Of a stretch of 44,050 nt of DNA, positions 40,926 through 44,050 are shown one piece after another (position 1 is the first letter of the stretch; each line of letters opens with the position of its first letter). Below the pieces are notes generated by a model that saw only the letters and a list, made by a program, of their open reading frames with translations, was not told where the DNA came from and did not search any database. A program made the position numbers and the translations under genes. Location of the stretch: IMG/VR virus record IMGVR_UViG_3300012936_000036, positions 1 through 44,050 of that record. One strand, written 5' to 3'. Source of the DNA: a virus.

Positions 40926-43127
40926 ATGGCAGATGTAAATTTATCAGAAGACAGTATTAATCGTTTAGCGGATTTAATTACCTCAAAAAGCAAAGAGGGC
41001 AATAAAGATGCTAGAGGAACAAAATTCAGCACTCAAGACTTAGCGAAATCAGGAAAAGATCTTGGACAAACAATGTTTACAGCAGATGCTGGTTTCAAAA
41101 ATTTAACAGGAGCAGTAAAAGACGCTACAAAAGCTATTCCTATTGTTAATAAATTTTCATCTGCTATTGATTTTGGTACTGGTTATATTGATGAGACTGC
41201 TGATACATTTAGAACACTTTCTAAAGTAGGTGGCGGTGCGGCAGGGGAATTATTTCAACTTAGAATGAGAGCTGCAGAATCAAGATTACCTTTAGACACT
41301 TTTGCTAGTTTGGTTGCAAACAATTCTGAACTACTTGCAGGTTTTGCAGGCGGAGTAACAGGCGGCGAGAAAAGACTTGCAGAAATGGGCAATGCGTTAT
41401 TTCAAGATGGCATAATAGAAAAATTCTTAAATTTAGGTTACAGTGTAGAAGAAGCTGTTGAACTTTCATTAAAACAACAAGCAGTACAGCGTAGACGTTT
41501 TATGATGGAAGAAATGTCAGCTACAGATCAAGCCGCAGCCACGGCAGCTTATGCAAAAGATCTTTCAGTAATTGCAAAACTCACAGGTAAACAAGCAGAT
41601 CAAATAGCTGATGAAATGAGAGCGGCACAAGCAGACGGAGCAGTAAGAGCTAAAATGCGTATGCTTGAGAAGCAAGGTATAACAGGAGCAACCGCAGCTA
41701 ATGAAGCGGCTATGTTAGGAATGGCCAAAGGTAGTGAAGCACAGAAACTTGCAATGAAAGAAATTTTAACATTAGGTGCTCCTGTATCCGAAGCGGCAAG
41801 AAACTTTGTAGCAGCCAATGGGGCCGCAGCAGATTTGATGTATCAGACAAAGGCAGCAATTGAAAGTGGAGATGCTGCAGGTGCTAAAAAACTTTCTGAA
41901 CAATCTTTAGCGGCGGCGATCGAATCCGGCGATAGTATGGAAAATTTATATGTAGCTACATTGAAAAGTGTAAGTGATTTTGGTGCTACACAAGCTGAAG
42001 TTTTAGAACAAACAGCAAATGTTACAGATCAAATTCTTGAACAACAAAAAGAGATGAGTGAGACAAACGGAAGATTTGTGACATTAAGTGAAGCATTTAT
42101 AGGCACACTAGCCGAACTAAACAAAGAAGTTGATGAAATGGCTAGAGGTACAGGCGAAGGAAGAAAATCACTTAAAGCATCAAACACAGCAAATGCGGCG
42201 GTTGTAGACGAAACAAATAAAAATATTCATAAATTAAATGAGGAATTAGAAGGTAATTCATTAGTACAAGGTGCTTTAGATAATGTAACTGAAAATGTTG
42301 GTGACGTAGTAGGCGAGTTAGGAACAAAAATAAGAGACGGCGTAGATTTCATCGGTACGATGACAGGTGATAAACAAGCTGAAATGGCTAGAACTCTTGA
42401 ACAAGCAGGATTGTCAGAAGCTGCCGACGTACTAAAAAATGCTACTGATAATCAAGCTAAACAGAAAGCTACAGAATTATTAATTAATGAAGGATACCTA
42501 GATGCACAAGGAAACCTTACCCAAAGCGTTATAGATGCGGCTAAGAAAAATAACGAGAATCTTGCTAATCAATCTACATCAGGTGTAGGAAGTAGTGGTC
42601 CAATAGAATTAAAAGATGAGAATCTTTTACCGGAAAAATCTGCACCTATAAAAGATACTGTGATGAGTGTATTGAAACTTTTAGGTATACCGTTTCCTAT
42701 GAGCGGCAGAGAATTAGGCGGACCTGTAGAATCTAGTAAGATGTATACAGTAGGTGAAGCAGGACCAGAAATGTTTATGTCAAATACAGCTGGTAATATT
42801 ATGAGTAATCAAGATTTACAACTAGCGACATTGGGTCCAGAATTAGGTAACAAGTTTTCAACGTTGGCACAGGAAATGCAAGCATTTGGAGCTCCTATTA
42901 CACAAGCTGCTCAAGAAGCAATGGCCAGTGGCATTACTCCAGAAGCACTACAAAAAATGGAAGATACTATGAACCAAGTGAAAAATCAAATATCTGCTCC
43001 GGATACAGCTTCTAGTCCGGACCTAATTAAAATGATGCAACAACTGGTTGATATAAATAAAAAGACAATGGAAACAGCTAATAAGACGTATAGAACCTGG
43101 GATAACGCATTAAAGGGCATAAATTAA
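40926..43127 (+). CDS. Tail tape-measure protein (gp29-like role)
   Basis: 733 residues, mostly Ala/Glu/Lys-rich helix. The diagnostic segment is at about 593-617: RELGGPVESSKMYTVGEAGP then EMFM and NTAGNIMSNQDLQ. This is the GGPVxxGxxYxVGExGPExF motif common near the end of phage tape-measure proteins. The N-terminal region (NLSEDSINRLADLITSK, FSTQDLAKSGKDLGQTMF) is polar. A Gly/Ala-rich stretch (RMRAAESRLPLDTFASLVAN onward) is moderately hydrophobic. At 0.15 nm per helical residue the length predicts a tail of about 110 nm, T4-like. Sequence similarity to T4 gp29 is not obvious. It lies between gp26/gp51 and the portal, with AAGG before the ATG. Confidence 0.82.
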   Translation: MADVNLSEDSINRLADLITSKSKEGNKDARGTKFSTQDLAKSGKDLGQTMFTADAGFKNLTGAVKDATKAIPIVNKFSSAIDFGTGYIDETADTFRTLSKVGGGAAGELFQLRMRAAESRLPLDTFASLVANNSELLAGFAGGVTGGEKRLAEMGNALFQDGIIEKFLNLGYSVEEAVELSLKQQAVQRRRFMMEEMSATDQAAATAAYAKDLSVIAKLTGKQADQIADEMRAAQADGAVRAKMRMLEKQGITGATAANEAAMLGMAKGSEAQKLAMKEILTLGAPVSEAARNFVAANGAAADLMYQTKAAIESGDAAGAKKLSEQSLAAAIESGDSMENLYVATLKSVSDFGATQAEVLEQTANVTDQILEQQKEMSETNGRFVTLSEAFIGTLAELNKEVDEMARGTGEGRKSLKASNTANAAVVDETNKNIHKLNEELEGNSLVQGALDNVTENVGDVVGELGTKIRDGVDFIGTMTGDKQAEMARTLEQAGLSEAADVLKNATDNQAKQKATELLINEGYLDAQGNLTQSVIDAAKKNNENLANQSTSGVGSSGPIELKDENLLPEKSAPIKDTVMSVLKLLGIPFPMSGRELGGPVESSKMYTVGEAGPEMFMSNTAGNIMSNQDLQLATLGPELGNKFSTLAQEMQAFGAPITQAAQEAMASGITPEALQKMEDTMNQVKNQISAPDTASSPDLIKMMQQLVDINKKTMETANKTYRTWDNALKGIN

Positions 43128-43128
43128 T

Positions 43129-44050
43129 ATGAGTTGGAAAAAATATTTTACACCTGTGCCTACAGCTGATAATGCAACAGGCAGTTATTCACCGTTAAGC
43201 GGAAGAAACGCATCTTCGCAACCAGGACCAGCAAGGTCTAATTATTCTTCATTTTTACCTGATGTGTATGTAGGTACACCTAACCGTATTGAAAGATACG
43301 GACAATACAATACAATGGATATGGATAGCGAAGTAAATGCCGCATTAGACATATTAGCTGAATTTTGTACTCAAAAAAACAAAAAGAATGATACACATTT
43401 TGATTTTAAATTTTATAAAAATGCAACTAATTCTGAAGTAAGAATACTAAGTGAATATTTGAAACAATGGTATAAAATAAACAGTCTCGAAAATAGAATG
43501 TTTAGAATTTTCCGAAATGTATTCAAATATGGAGATGGATTTTTTCTACGAGATCCAGAAACAAAAAAATTATATCACGTAGATCCTGCAAAAGTAAATA
43601 GAATTATTGTTAATGAATCTGAAGGCAAAAGACCTGAACAATATGTTGTTAAAGATGTGACTTTTAATTTTAAAGACATGGTTGCAACTAAAGCATTACA
43701 AACAAATGGCAATGTTACAGGTGGCGGATCAGGATATCTTACAGGCGGCGTAAGAGGAATGACTGGTACAAACACAGGACAATTAGGAAATAGATTTACT
43801 GTTGAACAAGGCGAAATTGCAGTAAATGCAGATCATGTATTTCATTTAAGTTTGTCAGAAGGATTAGATAACAATTATCCATTTGGTAATTCATTACTAG
43901 AAAGCATTTTCAAAGTTTACAAACAAAAAGAATTACTTGAAGATGCGATTATTATATACCGTGTGCAAAGAGCACCGGAACGTAGAGTTTTTTATGTTGA
44001 TGTTGGTAACATGCCATCACACCTTGCTATGCAGTTTGTGGAGCGTGTAA
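43129..44050 (+). CDS. 20: Portal vertex protein gp20, partial (3' end beyond window)
   Basis: The 307 visible codons start at an ATG one base after the tape-measure stop. Portal signatures include RIERYGQYNTMDMDSEVNAA, LDILAEFCTQKN, MFRIFRNVFKYGDGFFLRDP, LYHVDPAKVNRI and, at the end, ELLEDAIIIYRVQRAPERRV followed by FYVDVGNMPSHLAMQFV. These belong to the gp20 core widely used as a marine myovirus marker. The 12-fold portal fills the special capsid vertex, starts head assembly and passes DNA. A Gly/Thr-rich loop (NVTGGGSGYLTGGVRGMTGT) lies near residue 195. The ORF runs off the window. Confidence 0.95.
   Translation, partial: MSWKKYFTPVPTADNATGSYSPLSGRNASSQPGPARSNYSSFLPDVYVGTPNRIERYGQYNTMDMDSEVNAALDILAEFCTQKNKKNDTHFDFKFYKNATNSEVRILSEYLKQWYKINSLENRMFRIFRNVFKYGDGFFLRDPETKKLYHVDPAKVNRIIVNESEGKRPEQYVVKDVTFNFKDMVATKALQTNGNVTGGGSGYLTGGVRGMTGTNTGQLGNRFTVEQGEIAVNADHVFHLSLSEGLDNNYPFGNSLLESIFKVYKQKELLEDAIIIYRVQRAPERRVFYVDVGNMPSHLAMQFVERV

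Overview
The window is a contiguous piece of an AT-rich, T4-type contractile-tailed phage (myovirus) genome of the marine kind that infects SAR11-like alphaproteobacteria or picocyanobacteria. The evidence is a set of recognisable T4 core genes (gp48, gp53, gp5, gp25, gp6, gp26, gp20, gp55, gp46, gp47), T4-style late promoters (NATAAATA), tight TAATG or ATGA gene junctions and very long structural genes. No photosynthesis or other auxiliary metabolic gene is present to settle the host. I see no tRNA, integrase, CRISPR array or insertion sequence.

Layout. (1) 1-1513, minus strand: an accessory cluster of two related glycosyltransferase-like genes (one cut by the window edge) and a small unknown gene, under a consensus sigma70-type promoter. 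(2) 1573-33975, minus strand: the late tail and baseplate block. Transcription runs from gp48 (tail-tube cap) through gp53, a hub protein, gp5 (spike), gp25 and gp6 into a 5308-residue giant structural protein. It continues through a small structural protein, three fibre genes that share the same N-terminal module, and one more structural protein. Late promoters of the form GATAAATA or AATAAATA lie ahead of gp48, gp6 and several fibre-region genes. (3) 34004-38366, plus strand: gp55 (late sigma factor), gp47 and gp46 (Mre11/Rad50-like recombination nuclease), a 67-residue basic protein and a GIY-YIG endonuclease, with two near-consensus sigma70 promoters. (4) 38367-38778: a gene-free stretch, richer in G+C than its surroundings and full of potential helices, best read as an unidentified structured RNA followed by a hairpin-rich late leader. 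(5) 38779-39804, plus: a predicted membrane protein of unknown function with an exact TATAAATA promoter. (6) 40854-39785, minus: gp26 followed by an overlapping reading frame that has no start codon of its own and appears to be reached by -1 frameshifting. (7) 40926 to the end, plus: a tape-measure protein and the start of the portal gene gp20.

How the parts work together. Early host-type promoters make gp55, which redirects host RNA polymerase to the late promoters of the tail, baseplate, tape-measure and portal genes. At 33998-34032 the late promoter of gp48 overlaps the -35 box of the divergent gp55 promoter, which suggests a built-in feedback switch. The most striking observation is the T TTT TTC slippery site with a hairpin in gp26, next to the tape-measure gene. 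This is the arrangement of the lambda G/GT tail-assembly chaperones, here in a T4-type baseplate gene. The structured stretch at 38367-38692 is the second main candidate for something undescribed.
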